Shown piece after piece: positions 12,781 to 26,600 of a stretch of 64,000 nucleotides of DNA. Position 1 is the stretch's first letter. Every line of letters starts with the position of its first letter. The translations under genes and the position numbers were made by a program. The notes under the pieces were generated by a model, which had not been told where the DNA came from, made no database searches, and was given only the letters and a program-made list of their open reading frames with translations. This DNA is from Paralvinella palmiformis (Eukaryota > Annelida > Polychaeta > Terebellida > Alvinellidae): NCBI GenBank assembly GCA_025642065.1, contig JAODUP010000325.1:511142-575141 (forward strand). Direction: 5' to 3'.

Positions 12781-15034
12781 AATAAGTTCAGTTCTCTTTT
12801 CAAAAATTTCATGAAAGAATTTCAGATAATTGTTTAGAACTAAGTCACATTAGTGTACACGTGTAGCATGTAACTTAACGTAGGGGGAATCTAGTGCACT
12901 GTTTTCTTCACTGACTGTGCCAAATATTACCAACGCAAGTGGTCATTTAATTGGTTTCTTGATTTTTTTCATATGTCACAAATTGGTGGACGATCCTTTT
13001 TTATATTTTCACAGTGAGAATCCATTTTGTATTAATTTCATTGTTTTGGTTTTTGTTGGAACAAGAATTCTGATATTTTTATATTGATGATCATTATAAT
13101 GTTAATGAGGAATTGACAGAGCATCCTTTCTAGCATTCAAAGTCATCGTGCACGAAGTTATGCAATCTTTCACCGAAGATGTACTCGTGTGAAATGATTA
13201 TCATGTGACACTTCATCCAATGTTTTTCATACTTCACTTCACAGTTCAAAGTCAGGAAGACAATTTAATACTTGACATTTACAAGGGTATGTTGTGTTTA
13301 CATACTAGGTTCATCTTATTCATATTTAGGCATATATTTGCTGCTTAGATTCACTGTAGATGGACCAGTTGTGAGCTGGGCATTTTGTGTAAATACTTTT
13401 ATTTACGACAGATCTTTGGGCAGTTATTCTGATCTGTGTACATGCTTCTTGCATTATTGTGTTTTGCCTGTGATATTTAATAGAATGACTAAATGTGTAG
13501 CCCAGTGTTACTAAGTTGCATGTGCATACATCAATACAGCTCATCGAGGATGACTAGATCAGTTGTAATAAAATATACCACTCCTTCAATATCTGTACAG
13601 TGTGTAGGGTGCCACTTTGTGAGATAACCTTTTGTATCATTTGGTTTCAACAAAGCTGACACATTTATGGAGATCTGTAGTGTTACTGCGTGAATCGTTC
13701 GGTTGTGTTATGTTTTGCAAACATTATAATTAGATGATGTTAATCAGAGCATTGTGACAGTCCTAACTCTGAGAGAATATGTGTGTGTATCACTTACTGT
13801 GAGTGACGTACATTCTGTAAAACAAATTGTTCCTTGAACCACTCGTGGTCTAATCGTTCTCAAAGTCAAATACTTTGTGATCACCTCCCTGTTAAACAAG
13901 TAACAAAGGTTTTATCTCTCAGCAGTGTACCGTTACCAATCCTCAGGTTCTAAGGTAACTTGTGGCTAATGTGATATGCGTGTCTGTACCTATCTGTTTG
14001 TATAAATGCTGGTTTTTATACCTGGAACTGGGCCAGGTGGGTGAATAAAACTTGGGAATAGTTTTGACTCTCATTTTATCTACATGTGCATGTGTGTATC
14101 CATGCCTGCTTCTCTGCACTGTGTATCATATAGAAAGACATGGAATTATCATTTCTGATGTCTTACCGATGTCCAGCTTCACAGCTACAACTGAACCAAT
14201 GCGTGTCTGGGATGTTTAATACAAAACGTTGGTAGATAAAGTTGTACAATTCCATTATCTCTGCACAACTATAAACGAAATATTTAACTAAAATTACCAC
14301 CTCTGGTTTCAGTTTAATGGACTCTTTCTGAATTACTTAAGTATTGAAACCAATCAAATATAGTTAACATTTCTCCAAACAGACCACTCGTGTGTCGAGA
14401 TAAAAATCCATGATAAAAATAAATATTAATGTTGTCAAGAATTTCAATGGCATTTTCGTTGCAGGGTGTTATTAGATTTTACGTTAATAATTTGACCAAC
14501 GCCTATTTTTCATGTGTGGTTTCAGACTCGACCAAACAGTGAATACGTCTTCATAAAACAAATGGAATTAATGACGAAAAATGGTGACGGTCGTAGAAGC
14601 TATTTATATAAATGGGCAAAACTAAAATATTTACTTAAACGTGTGCGCGCTTGTGTGTTCACTTTTCTCAGGGACATTTTCCTGCTAATTTGGCGGAAAT
14701 ACATCTTAAAAGCACATAATATGAACTTTACAGAGATATATACGCGTAGTTACAAACCGAAAAGAATAAAAGAGTAAACTTGATCTAGGGTACCAAATAA
14801 AGGCCCATGGTTTACTCTGGAATTTTTTTCTGAGCCATCAACTGTAGAATAAAGTGCTTTCGGTTTATATTGAATTGGCTCCAATGTCGAACCGAAGCGT
14901 AATCTAGGATTAGCTTCTAGAACAGCAATGGGTGCTTTGGTTTGAATTTTTTGTTTCAAAACAAATGCACAGTGGAGCTATTGTATTGTTATGGCACTGG
15001 ATTTGTATACCAGTAGTCGTACTGATTGGAAGTT

Positions 15035-15222
15035 ATTGGTTGCTGTTTTAAGGCCACTTCTGTGCACAAGGAATGCTAAATGGACTGAGCGACCTCCAAA
15101 GGTAATGAGGCAAAGTGAAAGATGAACTACCCTTCTGACATAGCCCAGCTGGGGTTTGAACCCAGGTGCTATAGATCTGTGGCCAACTGTGCTACCAGTT
15201 AGACCATGCAGGCTCCCCCATC
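15035..15222 (-). mobile_element. tRNA-derived SINE, family A
   Basis: On the minus strand it reads GCCTGCATGGTCTAACTGG (A box), GGGTTCAAACCCC (B box), then the family body ending GTGGCCTTAAAACAGC. It is nearly full length, without an obvious target duplication. Confidence 0.8.
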
Positions 15223-15746
15223 CCTAGTGAAATGGAATATCCAAATAATGCATTATATTCAGTTCACTAATTTTTAAGAATTAATTAAATTCCATAATTT
15301 GAAAAACATTCGATTAGTCAATAAGTTCCTGGATGTACTGTATTTGTCATACATAACCTTATCAAACATTGGAGTTAAATAATTGTTGATCTGGCAGAAG
15401 ATGAGTTCTGTTTTATTACTCGACTGCATAAGAAATATTTCAAGAATGTGCTGTTGATGAAATAAGTCTCGCACAGGCATACCTAATACAGAATGATCCG
15501 AGGATTAGCGAGACAAAAAGGTTCCCCATAGAAATGATATGACAGCACAGTGACAAGATAACAATATAATTTCAACTGTTAGTAGTATTTTATTGTTATT
15601 ATTAATTGTTGCATAATGATAATATATTTTCTCGATTGTTTATGACATGTATAAGGTCAGGCAGTTGCCTATAACGTAGATTTGGGAATAATGACCCTGC
15701 ACTCTATTATGTGTTGTATATTATAAAATGTAGCTGTTTTAAGACA

Positions 15747-15852
15747 ACAATTGTGCAAAGGGTGCGCTAAAGTAAGATGAAACATTCTTCAAACATACCG
15801 ATTGTGCAAAGGGTGTGCTAAAGTAAGTTGAAACATTCTTCAAACATACCGA
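15747..15852. repeat. About 50-bp tandem duplication
   Basis: Two adjacent copies of a block starting ATTGTGCAAAGGGTG and ending TTCTTCAAACATACCG, differing at a few bases. Confidence 0.85.
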
Positions 15853-17620
15853 TGCTGATCAGACACCAAACCTGTACATTCTCTGAATTATGTTGTATTT
15901 TATGGATGTGGCAAGCAAAATATTATAGATGGAGGGATGTTATTTTATGACACATTGAAGGTTATAAGAGGATAAAACATGTGATAGACTTAGGCAGGGA
16001 ATTGAATCTCCGTCAGAGAGGTCTACGACAACCCACATTGCTAGCTTCACATAAACGTGATTGGACACTGCAAATCATTAGTTCTCAAACTGAGGAACCT
16101 CTCCCTCCCACTGGGATATTATCTGGTAATTTCAGGTTGGCCATTTAACAGTTAATGCACATTAATCTATTAGCAATCAATACACTTGTTTATCTTCACC
16201 AATCATGTCATTATATAAACAAGAACGTCTAATTGAAATTATATTCCATCTTTAACTGACCTTAGAACAGGGACTGACTTGTTAAGATTTAATTTTGGCT
16301 GGTATTTAGAGGTCATGGTGATCAATCCTGAAGAAAGGTAGGTTAAACAGTAAACGAGTTAGAGACCCATTATCACAAATGTTTCCACGTTGACTGTCAC
16401 TGTATGGAGTAATTCTTGCCACAAGCAAAACAAACTTATAACTCAACAGACACCAATCAACTGTTTGTGGAAGATCCACCTTGAAAGACATGTTTTATTT
16501 TCTTTAGTACACAAATATCAATTACATAACTTATCTTTGTATTTCAACTATATGACTTTCGTACACCCTAATACTAATAATCAGGTGACTTCAATCAGTT
16601 GCATATCATGTTCTGTCGGCAAACTAACCACAGCTACAATCTCCATCACCTAACAAATTATGTTTAACATTATCAAGTCATTAGTATAGTTTACTCTCGT
16701 TAGAAGAAAGTAATTACTGCTTTGCTTACTGTAAAGAATTCTTTGGCATTTGCAATATGTTGACATAACCCACGATACAATTTGTATGATGAATATATTC
16801 ATCAAGATGATCTGTGTGCTATGACATTATTTCTAGCTCCCATTATAATAACCATCATTCAGCCTTCGGAATATGAATTGTTTTACTCGTAGGTTATCTT
16901 TCCTTTTGTGTAAATACCATTTGGATGAATGTGTAACCAGTAAGGTTAATTAAAACACAGCCGCAAATCAAATTTCTGAGTGAATATTTGGCAGAGACCA
17001 CACACACACACACACAGTGTAACTGATAGCTCAGCACCAGAATAATATCAATGAAGTGGGAATAAGATCGGAAGCTTACAAACAAACATCACAATATAAT
17101 ATTCATCTAAACAATGGCCACGGTCAGAAACTGGAAAAGTGATTGTGTTATATTGACCCTCGAATATAACCAGTCAATCCCGCCCCCCACAATTTTTTTT
17201 TAATAAACTTCACAGAGAACAAACGGAGATCTAGTAATAAATAGGATGGTCCCATTCTTGACTGATCTGTCCAGTTCCTGTGGCGCTAGTTCTGATTCAT
17301 TGAAGTCTAATGTTTCAAGTGTTGTGAGACACCGACCAGGTCCAGTGACCTACTTCCATCTTCCCGAGGGCCAACCAGCTGATGACTCAATATAGATAAC
17401 TTACTTAGTTGATGCCCTTAAATCCTTCAATGGAATGTTGGTGGGCAATGCCATCAAAAATGGAAGTCAATCAATGGAAAACAAAAATCCATCTATCAAC
17501 TTCGCTTAATTTATGGCGTCATGATCAAGCTCTTCATATCGCATTCAAAACACATATTGAACTAAGTAAGACCCAATAAAGGACGCATGATCAAAACAAT
17601 AAAACTATGCTCGCTCACAA

Positions 17621-20600
17621 TCAAGAGTAGTATTTGCTGCCAAACGATTTGTCCATCCGTAAGGGGAGGTAACTCGACAGGGCGGATACCTCCCAGTAGA
17701 GGCTGCGTGACAAGAAAAGTCGATACAACATAAACACAGCTATACACTGTCCTAGAACTACGCCTGTAGTAATGAGCTGAAAGGGAAAAAAACAGTATAT
17801 ACGTCTATAAAAATACCACAATGAACTGGGAATGGTTATCCAGAAACATTTTTAGTAAATAAGATCCGTTGAGTATGAATTACTGTAATTATTGATGTAA
17901 TTACTAAGGGATTTATTTCTGATTCAGAACATTACAAATTAAGTTAAAAAATAAAGAGAAACAACAGAGAGAGAGAAAATTGAAGCAAACTCGTAGTACG
18001 ACTGATTTATTATAATAATGTGTGACAATTTTTACATCCTTTATGGTCTAAAGATTGGAGAGATACCCGATACACTGTTAGACCTAATAATATTAAGTTA
18101 GCCATGAAGAATTATGCTGAACAATTTTAAAGATTTGTTTTTAAACGTTCCATAATGATTAATAAAACACTAATGTCGGGTATATACTATTACGTATGTA
18201 ACAATGTTTTTCTTAACAATTCGACACCAACCATTCAAATAAAGTTACCTATTCACCTTTGTGTATGTAAAAAGTGAACCCTGTAATATATATCACATGT
18301 AGAAATTATTTGCTAGTGAGGCATACAAAGCAATCAAAGTTTAATTCTAGTCGTTATAATGCGGGCCATTTAATCAGACGAGACACCTACCTTGAAACGA
18401 AGATACGGTGACAGTAACAGTGACATGAGCACCACAAGAGGGGAGCACAGAAACCAGACCATACAGCACTGAAACCAGCATAAAAGAAATCAACCAATCG
18501 TTTTACTAACAGAGAAGGCAAAAGGTTTTCATATTCAGTTTTCTGAGGAGAAAACAAATATAAAGAAAACACGGTCAGTCTACCGTGGCTGCGTAGAGTA
18601 AAGCATTGAATGTCGAATCCAGGCAGAAGTTTTGTTTTGTTGTAAATCCTAAAAGGTTCTACAATCAAATCTACTAGACTGACTCCAGGCCGGTTGGTGA
18701 TGGATAAGGAGACAGTAAAGTTCTTATACTGGCGAAAAAATACAAATTATCATAGCAGCAGAAGCAAAGAATGAATTATAGGGACGCCTCAATCAATAAA
18801 ATCTCCTTTAAGGATCAACAAGCAAGCAATCCGATAGGGGACTGTGTTATAAACCTCCAGGATGTGGGTTTGATTCCGTCTTATACCTGTGTTTGTGGGA
18901 TGTATCTCATGGCAGTTGCCTCTCAGCTATAGGTCCCAGGTCCGACTAAGAGTGAGGCCAAACCAACTCGAAGGACGAACAATCAATATAATTTGAGAAA
19001 GTGGAGTTTACAGACAATAAAAAACTACTACCCCACTTTATGGAATATTCATTCTGCAAATAGCTGGATAGCCAAGAAGCTATACATGGCTTTAGGTCAC
19101 CGTATTTGTGGCAGTTCTTTAGCTGAACACAAAGCTGTTAATAAATCCATCGGTTAGTTGTGAGTAACTGACCTTGGTGAAGCTGTTGTAGAAATCCCTC
19201 TTCAATGCACTTCTCTCCGATGAGATTACATTTCTGAGATGCGACATGAATATGGCTGCCAGCAGGAGACGCGCAATGGCCAATGAGATTCCGGCGTAGC
19301 TACGATGTAAATGATACATCCTCTGCTCCTGCTGTTCGTATTGTTCCCACAGAAATGACATGCCCTGAAACCAGAACGATTCATCTAGTAACCAAGTGCT
19401 ACGAAGAGACACATAACAAATCTGATCCATTTGTATAATGACTTTTTCTTTTTAATGTTTTGCGTCCCATTTGAAATAAAAACAGTTCAATCACTGGATT
19501 GCATTGCAAAATTTGATTAAACCACTTAAAATCACAAATAGTGCAGAAAAAAGAATTCAACTGAAACAAAAGTCTGAACATTTATAAAATTGCAATCATC
19601 GTTCCAAATCTCTTACCTGTAATATACCAATAAATATCACAATTCTTGTAGCCGATGTTTCCCTGATTTTACTTAATGAAGTCCTCGTTGGTCGGTATGA
19701 GTGGCCCAGTGCCCAACCGAGTGAAAGACTCAACAACATATACAGCATCACAAAGTGACTTGTCAGGTCCAACACTGTATGGGATAATGGATACAGAATT
19801 ATGTAGAACAGCTTAATTTGCCTAACAACGAAATATCAAAAAAAATGGCTAGCAAGAGAAATATTTGTTAACATTAATTAAATAGCACACTTCACACAAA
19901 ATCCTTCATTACGTATTGTTTAATGCTGGTTTTGATATCATGCAGGGTTCATACACATTTTGACATCTCAGATCCCAGGACCTTCCAAAGTCAAATTCAA
20001 GGACTGTTTCAATGAATTCACAAACTTTTAACTCGCAAAGATACACCCATATTTCAGAAGAAGTGTAACGATTGAATTCCTGTATGCTTATGATTAGAAA
20101 TATAGATCTATATGTCCAAATTCCAGGACTTTCAAGGACCTCTACAAAAATTCCAGGACTTTCGAGGCCTGGAATCCAAATTTTAAAATTCCAGGACTTT
20201 CCAGGTTTTCAAGGACCTGTGCGAACCCTGTCATGCAATCATGATAATGCTCCTCCTGTTACTAATTAAGAATGGCATCAATCATAGGTTTACCATCTCG
20301 TTCAATATAAAAATAACAAGAATTCTTTTTAAAAGACATAAACATTGAGGGTACTAACTCCGAAGTGTGAATACCCATCAAGTACTCAGACAGGATAAAG
20401 TATCTTTGGTAGATCAAATTATTAAGATTAATACAACAAATCAACACTTCTAAGAAACACAAGGTCCCCAAGTTTTACTTTGGATTATATTCAAAGATGC
20501 ATGATAACTGCAAAATAAAATTGCATTTTAGTGCAAATAGTAGACTCAGCTATTTAAATTATTTTACATACATTCAGACAATAATTCAAACATCGGTGAG

Positions 20601-23600
20601 CCATAACCATCGATGGAGTAGCTTCTTAAATGAATGAGAATTGTTACTGCTGCTGATGCCTGCAGGCAGAGGGCAGCACTGAGCAGGCGTATCACAAAGT
20701 CCATTGGGCCTCCCTTCTTGATCGTCTCATAAACACGTGGTATGTAGATACAGCCAAGTACGAAGTAAGTGATCAGCAGGATCTGATAAAACCTGAATAA
20801 TCCTGAAGTGATTAAGCAAACATTACACAATATCTTATCATAATATGGACTTAAGTGTAAACAAAACAAAAAATTATTAAGTGTTTTGTTTATAGCTGAA
20901 GCATAACATAGAAATGACCTAATATATATCGGAGAGAACAGGTAGTACCGAGATCTTAACCTGGATGTCTGCAGGGCAGCAAATTAATAAGAGGATTACA
21001 GTAATGATCATAAAAATAAATCAAAGAAGTAATACACTTTTAATGGTTTAACGCAAATTTGAAATAAGGTACCCCCCCCCCCTGCCAGCAATCCAGACAA
21101 CTGAAGGGTTAACTTATACTGGATAAATACTGATTTTAGGTGATTTATTTGGACACAAGAGCCTCCTCTGTCTACCATTATATATCGAGCTCATTTCTAG
21201 GTCCATAACATGGGAAGGTGTGTTCACTGAAATAGGTCACAGACCACATTCATGCTGATATCCTCTGAGTCATGGGGAGATGTTTCAGTTAGTCAATGCA
21301 GACACAAACTAATACACATGCATAGGAATATACACACACACGCACACCACTCATGTTATAGAGAAATATCCCAAAGGGCGACTTCTGAGAAAATATTTGT
21401 CACAGCTGCAAATAATATGATACTAGCCACAAAAATATTTTGAGAACCATCTTGATAACATAGAAAAAATTAATTTTGACATAGATGAGTCACAAAATAT
21501 TTTCTTTTTAATATATATATATATATATATATAAAAAAAAGGAATTCACAATTTTTGTTATTGAACAATGTTTATATTGTAAGTGCCTAGATGTCATAAT
21601 GATCATAATTTTTATAGTCACCTATATTTGTTCTATTTTCCAGTGAACTGTCATAAAACTTAAGACATGACAGTCGTAAACCTGTTTATGACATGACCAG
21701 TCGTAAATACCTTTAGGACGTCACATACCATCATAAACCTTTTTATTCACTATTTTGCGATTTAATTTTTTTTTAACTTTCACTTTTGATCCATTTTGGG
21801 TAGAACTAGTTGTGGATTATCAATATCATTATATCAGAATTAGTATATTTATACATTACATACATGATTGTAAAATAATATCCTCTTACATTTTTTCTGA
21901 TTCAGTAATAACAGAAATAATTTAGAGGGTTTTTTTTAATTCAGTAACCACAACAGACTCTCACATCTTTCACACATGTACAATTGAATCAGTCCATTTG
22001 ATACGACAATCATCAATAATCTGTGACAAAATACCAGCCTGGCTGTTATCTCATGAAACTATCCATGTGTAACTATTATTTAATGTAAAAGATATAAGAT
22101 GGATTAATGGAATCAGAGTAGCAGACAGATTCCATTTTGTCAATTCCACATCAAATTTATCAATTCCATTTCCATTTTTTACTTACTACTTTTCACCACG
22201 AGTCCGTACTTGGAATACCCAGTCCGATTATATTATATTCCAAGTAGGATTGTCATGAAAGAATATTTATGAATTAAAAAAATTAAATGGTAAATTAATT
22301 TGTGGATTTAATTTTTTTGTAGCAAACTTCAATTCCAAATTTATCAATCCATTTAAAAAAAGCAATTCCAATTCCGGAATTGACCCCATGTCTGGTAGCA
22401 GATATATTTTGCTCTTGCCACATGGAGGATCACTAAGTGAAGCCACTTGTCACTGTCAGTGCATGGTCAGCCACAGATAAACACCAGCACCAACCCAAGA
22501 GGGCAGCGTCTTGCTTGTCATTCAATTAATGAATAATTCTATTAAATTAATACTGTCCCCTAAGTTCTAGAAGCAAATGGCAGACTACTCAAGTCAATTG
22601 ATTTTGGCTACAAACAGCACCAGTATATGATTATCATAATCTAATAATCAGACCCTAACTTATTGTATAATAATTTTACTTTTAATATTACAATATTATA
22701 TTAATAACATATTAATAACTTAAGCCATTCTAAAAAGTACTTTTCAAGTAAACGCTGGATTAATCCATGGATTTTGACATTATGTCATAAACCCTGGATT
22801 AATCCACGGTTTTTGACATTATGTCATAAACTTGCCAACCCTGATACAAATATAAACAAAACAACTCAAACCAGAATTAATATGGCATCTCTCAGTGTAA
22901 ATAAACATTGCTTCAAAAAGAAAAAGCACTAATTATTTGAATGATTTAGTGGTGCATGAAAGAATACATTCTTACAAACAAGTTTCTACTTATATTGCAG
23001 GGAACCAAGAAATAAAATTGACACAGAATTTAAATTAAGCCCCTTTGACTACTACAATTTAGTTAAACACACACAAACACATTATTTAAACCATTAGTAA
23101 CATATGGTGGAAAATAAAGATTATTTAATATAGGGAAACAATCTCTTAAATACAAACCAACATGGATTCCAGTCTAAAAGATCATGCCTCACTCTACTAC
23201 GAGAAAACTATGACACAATTTTGAATTTTGTAGAAGGTGATAAATAGTGTACCCCAAGGAACTATTCTAGGCCCAATATTATTTCTCATTCTAATAGGGG
23301 ACATAAATGACAATACGTGTAGCCATGTCTCAACTTTTGCGGATGATACAAGAGTACTTCTTGCCATCAAAAATGAGGATGACTTCATGAAACTACAGAA
23401 CGACCTCAAAACAATATACAAGTGGCAACAAACAAACAACATGCAATTTAATGAAAGCAAGTTTGAGCTACTCTGATATGGATGGTAACTATCAGGACAT
23501 AAAAGATTCCACCTCATACTTGCGACCAAACAGAAGAAAAATTGAACAAAGCCAATGTGTCAAAGATCTTGGTGTCAAAATGAGTGACACTCTCAGTTTC

Positions 23601-26600
23601 AGTGACCATACAGAGACAGTTTATACCAAAGTTTGGCAAAGATGCGAGTGGATCATAAGAACTTTCCATGCCCGAGATATGTACATAATGCTTGTTATAA
23701 AATCAATTAAACCAACTACAGTTAACTTCATTTATCTTGTTTGTAATGAAAACTTCTCCAAACAAATGCCACTCTCAAGTACTTCGATTAATTTAGTATC
23801 ACAAATTTATAGTTTGTATTTCACATTTCATGCACAACAACAGAATCTGTTCCTGTACACATTTAACCTTAAAATCAACAGCAGTGAGTGTTAATATCAA
23901 TTTAGTTGAACTTTGTATTGGGATTTGTTTTTAAACATTGAAGAAATGCTAATCTAATATTTTTACTTTGGACTGGTTTCTTACTTGTGAAAATGATACC
24001 TAGTAATTTTCTTTGTCAGTAAGTAAAGTTATTAATATTAATGCAGTAATCATCATACAAGGAACACCATATCAAAGTGTGCAATAGAAATAATTTAAAT
24101 TTAGTATAAATACTGCATTAAGTGACACATTCTAATAAAACATTTCATGTTCTCAATACCTCAACCAGCTCTTGTTAACAGCATATCTGCTAAACATGAG
24201 TGTGTTAACAGAGGATCTGCTAAACATGAGTGTGTTAACAGCATATCTGCTAAACATCAGTGTGTTAGCAGAGGATCTGCTAAACATGAGTGTGTTAACA
24301 GAGGATCTCCTAAACATGAGTGTGTTAACAGAGGATCTCCTAAACATGAGTGTGTTAACAGAGGATCTGCTAAACATCAGTGTATTAACAGCATATCTGC
24401 TAAACATCAGTGTGTTAACAGCATATCTGCTAAACATCAGTGTGTTAACAGCATATCTGCTAAACATCAGTGTGTTAACAGCAAATCTGCTAAACATCAG
24501 TGTGTTAACAGTGTATCTGCTATCCTGCAAAAAATAAAATTCACAAATTAATTTACCATTTTACAATGTTAACACTTACATGTGGTGTTACCAATATACT
24601 GGAACCAAAACGATTCTGAACTTTGGTTCCTTATATATATATATTAGACATGCACACTGACTGTGGTGCCTCACATGAGCATTTAACAAATTAAAATGAT
24701 CTGGATTCTGCCTACAACGCTGTGACACCACCACATAGCATGCCTGTAACCTATATAGAGCTATTGCTATATAGGAATTTTCCCCTGTTCAATGTTTAGA
24801 ACAGGCAAAAAAACTATTTAAATCCACAAATTAATTTACGATTACGATATTCAAAAATATTTCTTCCATGACAATCCTATTTGCAGTATAAACTACTCCA
24901 AGCAGGTACTCGTAATACCTACTCATGGTAAAAAGTATTAGGCAAAAAAGAAGATAAATTCGATGTGGAATTGAGAAAATGGAATTAACCCCATATCTGG
25001 CTACTACAGTCTGGAACAAGCATAGGAGTTAAATAAATGTCTACGAAGTGTGTCTTAGGTTTGATAAAAGAAACATAACACTCATTAAACAAACAATAAA
25101 TGTACATGCATATTCTATCAAATATACCAGATTAGGTGAATAATTAAGCAGAAGGAATAAAACATTGATTTGTTTGGCAGATGGAATTTGCATGATTTTA
25201 ATGGCAACACAGATGTGTGGATAAATAAGATGTGGCTGTATTGAGTACAACCAAATAGACTAAGTTAGGAATATTCCACCCACCCTTATGTGACCAAACA
25301 AAACATACCTGCTTCATCACCACCGAAATGGTTGGCAGGATAGCCAAGACTATCCGGATTTAGCATCTTTATCTCATAACTGATGTAGACCGGCTGCTCA
25401 AGCGGTATTATTGGGCGGCCCTTGTCACACGTGAATGCATCTGCGTATACCAAGTGCCAAAGACGTGGTCGGACAAAGTGTGTCACACTCCATCTTCCTG
25501 TTCTGTTCTCAAAGAGATCTGAAATTTCAGATATCCGTACAAGAAATGTTGAATGTCCTTTTCAGAACATATCTTCAAAATGTTTTTACACTTTCTTGCT
25601 ATAAAATTCAAAACAATTTTCCAAAATCAGATTGATAAGACTATAGAAAACCTGAAACATATGTAATGACACATTTATGTCATAAATAGGTTTATGACAT
25701 TATAGTGTCATAAACTGTCAAAAGCATATTTTTTTAAATAAATATTGGCATAGTCAAAACCAATTGTAACAGTTTTTCCAGATATAACTGAAAAGTAGTT
25801 ATTAATATAATATTGTAATATTAAAAGTAAAATTGTTATACAATAAGTTAGGGCCTCATTATAAGACTATGGTAATCATACACTGGTGTTGTTTGTAGCC
25901 AGAATCAATTGATCTGATTGGTCTGCCATTTGTTTCTAGAGCTTGGGGGGCGGTACTAATTTAATACAACTATTCGTTTATTGGATGACAAGCAAGACAC
26001 TGCCAATCTATTAATCCATGTTATAGCTTTCACATTAAATAAGAGTTACACATGGTTAGTTTCATGGGTGGCTTCAATACAGCCGAAGGGGATATAAGAT
26101 TGGGGAAATGAGACCTTGGGTCATAATGTAATACATTCAAAGACCAAAAGTATATATTTTTCATAAATATCGGCATATTATAGCATAGCACAATAACCAG
26201 TCATGTTCAAGGGTGGTAGACCTGGCAATCCCATCTGGGAATATAAGTGATAGGAGATGGCAAAGTTCGTGCTAAGTGCAAGATATGTGGTCACCAACAA
26301 ACACCCTCTGTGCAGAGAGAATGACAAGTCACCATTTCTTGTGTGCTAAGCTACAGATAGCGATACCGTAAAAGAGACCAACATATAATATCATTTTATA
26401 TTCATGTTTGCAATAGATAAATATACAATTTTGATATAATGATAATCCATAACTGATTCTAAACAAAACAGATCGAAAGTGAAAGTTAAAAAAAAGTTGA
26501 TGATGTCATAAAGGTATTTATGACAGGTTTACGACACTGTCATGTCATAAACAGGTTTATGACTGTCACAAACACAACCCTGAAATATATGAATCTATAT

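Larger units (their letters stand above)
12370..17620. other. Intergenic region between convergent COG3 and GPR180
   Basis: No protein gene recognised. AATAAA-like hexamers at about 12631, 13567 and 14044 are possible COG3 polyadenylation signals. The region also holds the LINE 3' fragment at 12650-12780, a SINE at 15035-15222 and a short tandem duplication at 15747-15852. Open frames here are short and show no family motifs. Confidence 0.6.

Noticed and set aside
15120..15210. tRNA gene
   Set aside because: A and B boxes are present but the sequence is the head of a dispersed SINE with an attached body, and no paired acceptor stem is visible. The same applies to 45610-45722, 48170-48262, 51330-51400 and 56770-56862.
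24181..24530. CRISPR-like array
   Set aside because: The 30-base units are contiguous with no unique spacers, and the genome is eukaryotic.
24147..24551. Three overlapping repetitive ORFs (121-134 codons) on both strands
   Set aside because: They arise because the 30-bp minisatellite unit is a multiple of three and lacks stops in several frames. Repetition on both strands and intronic location argue against protein.
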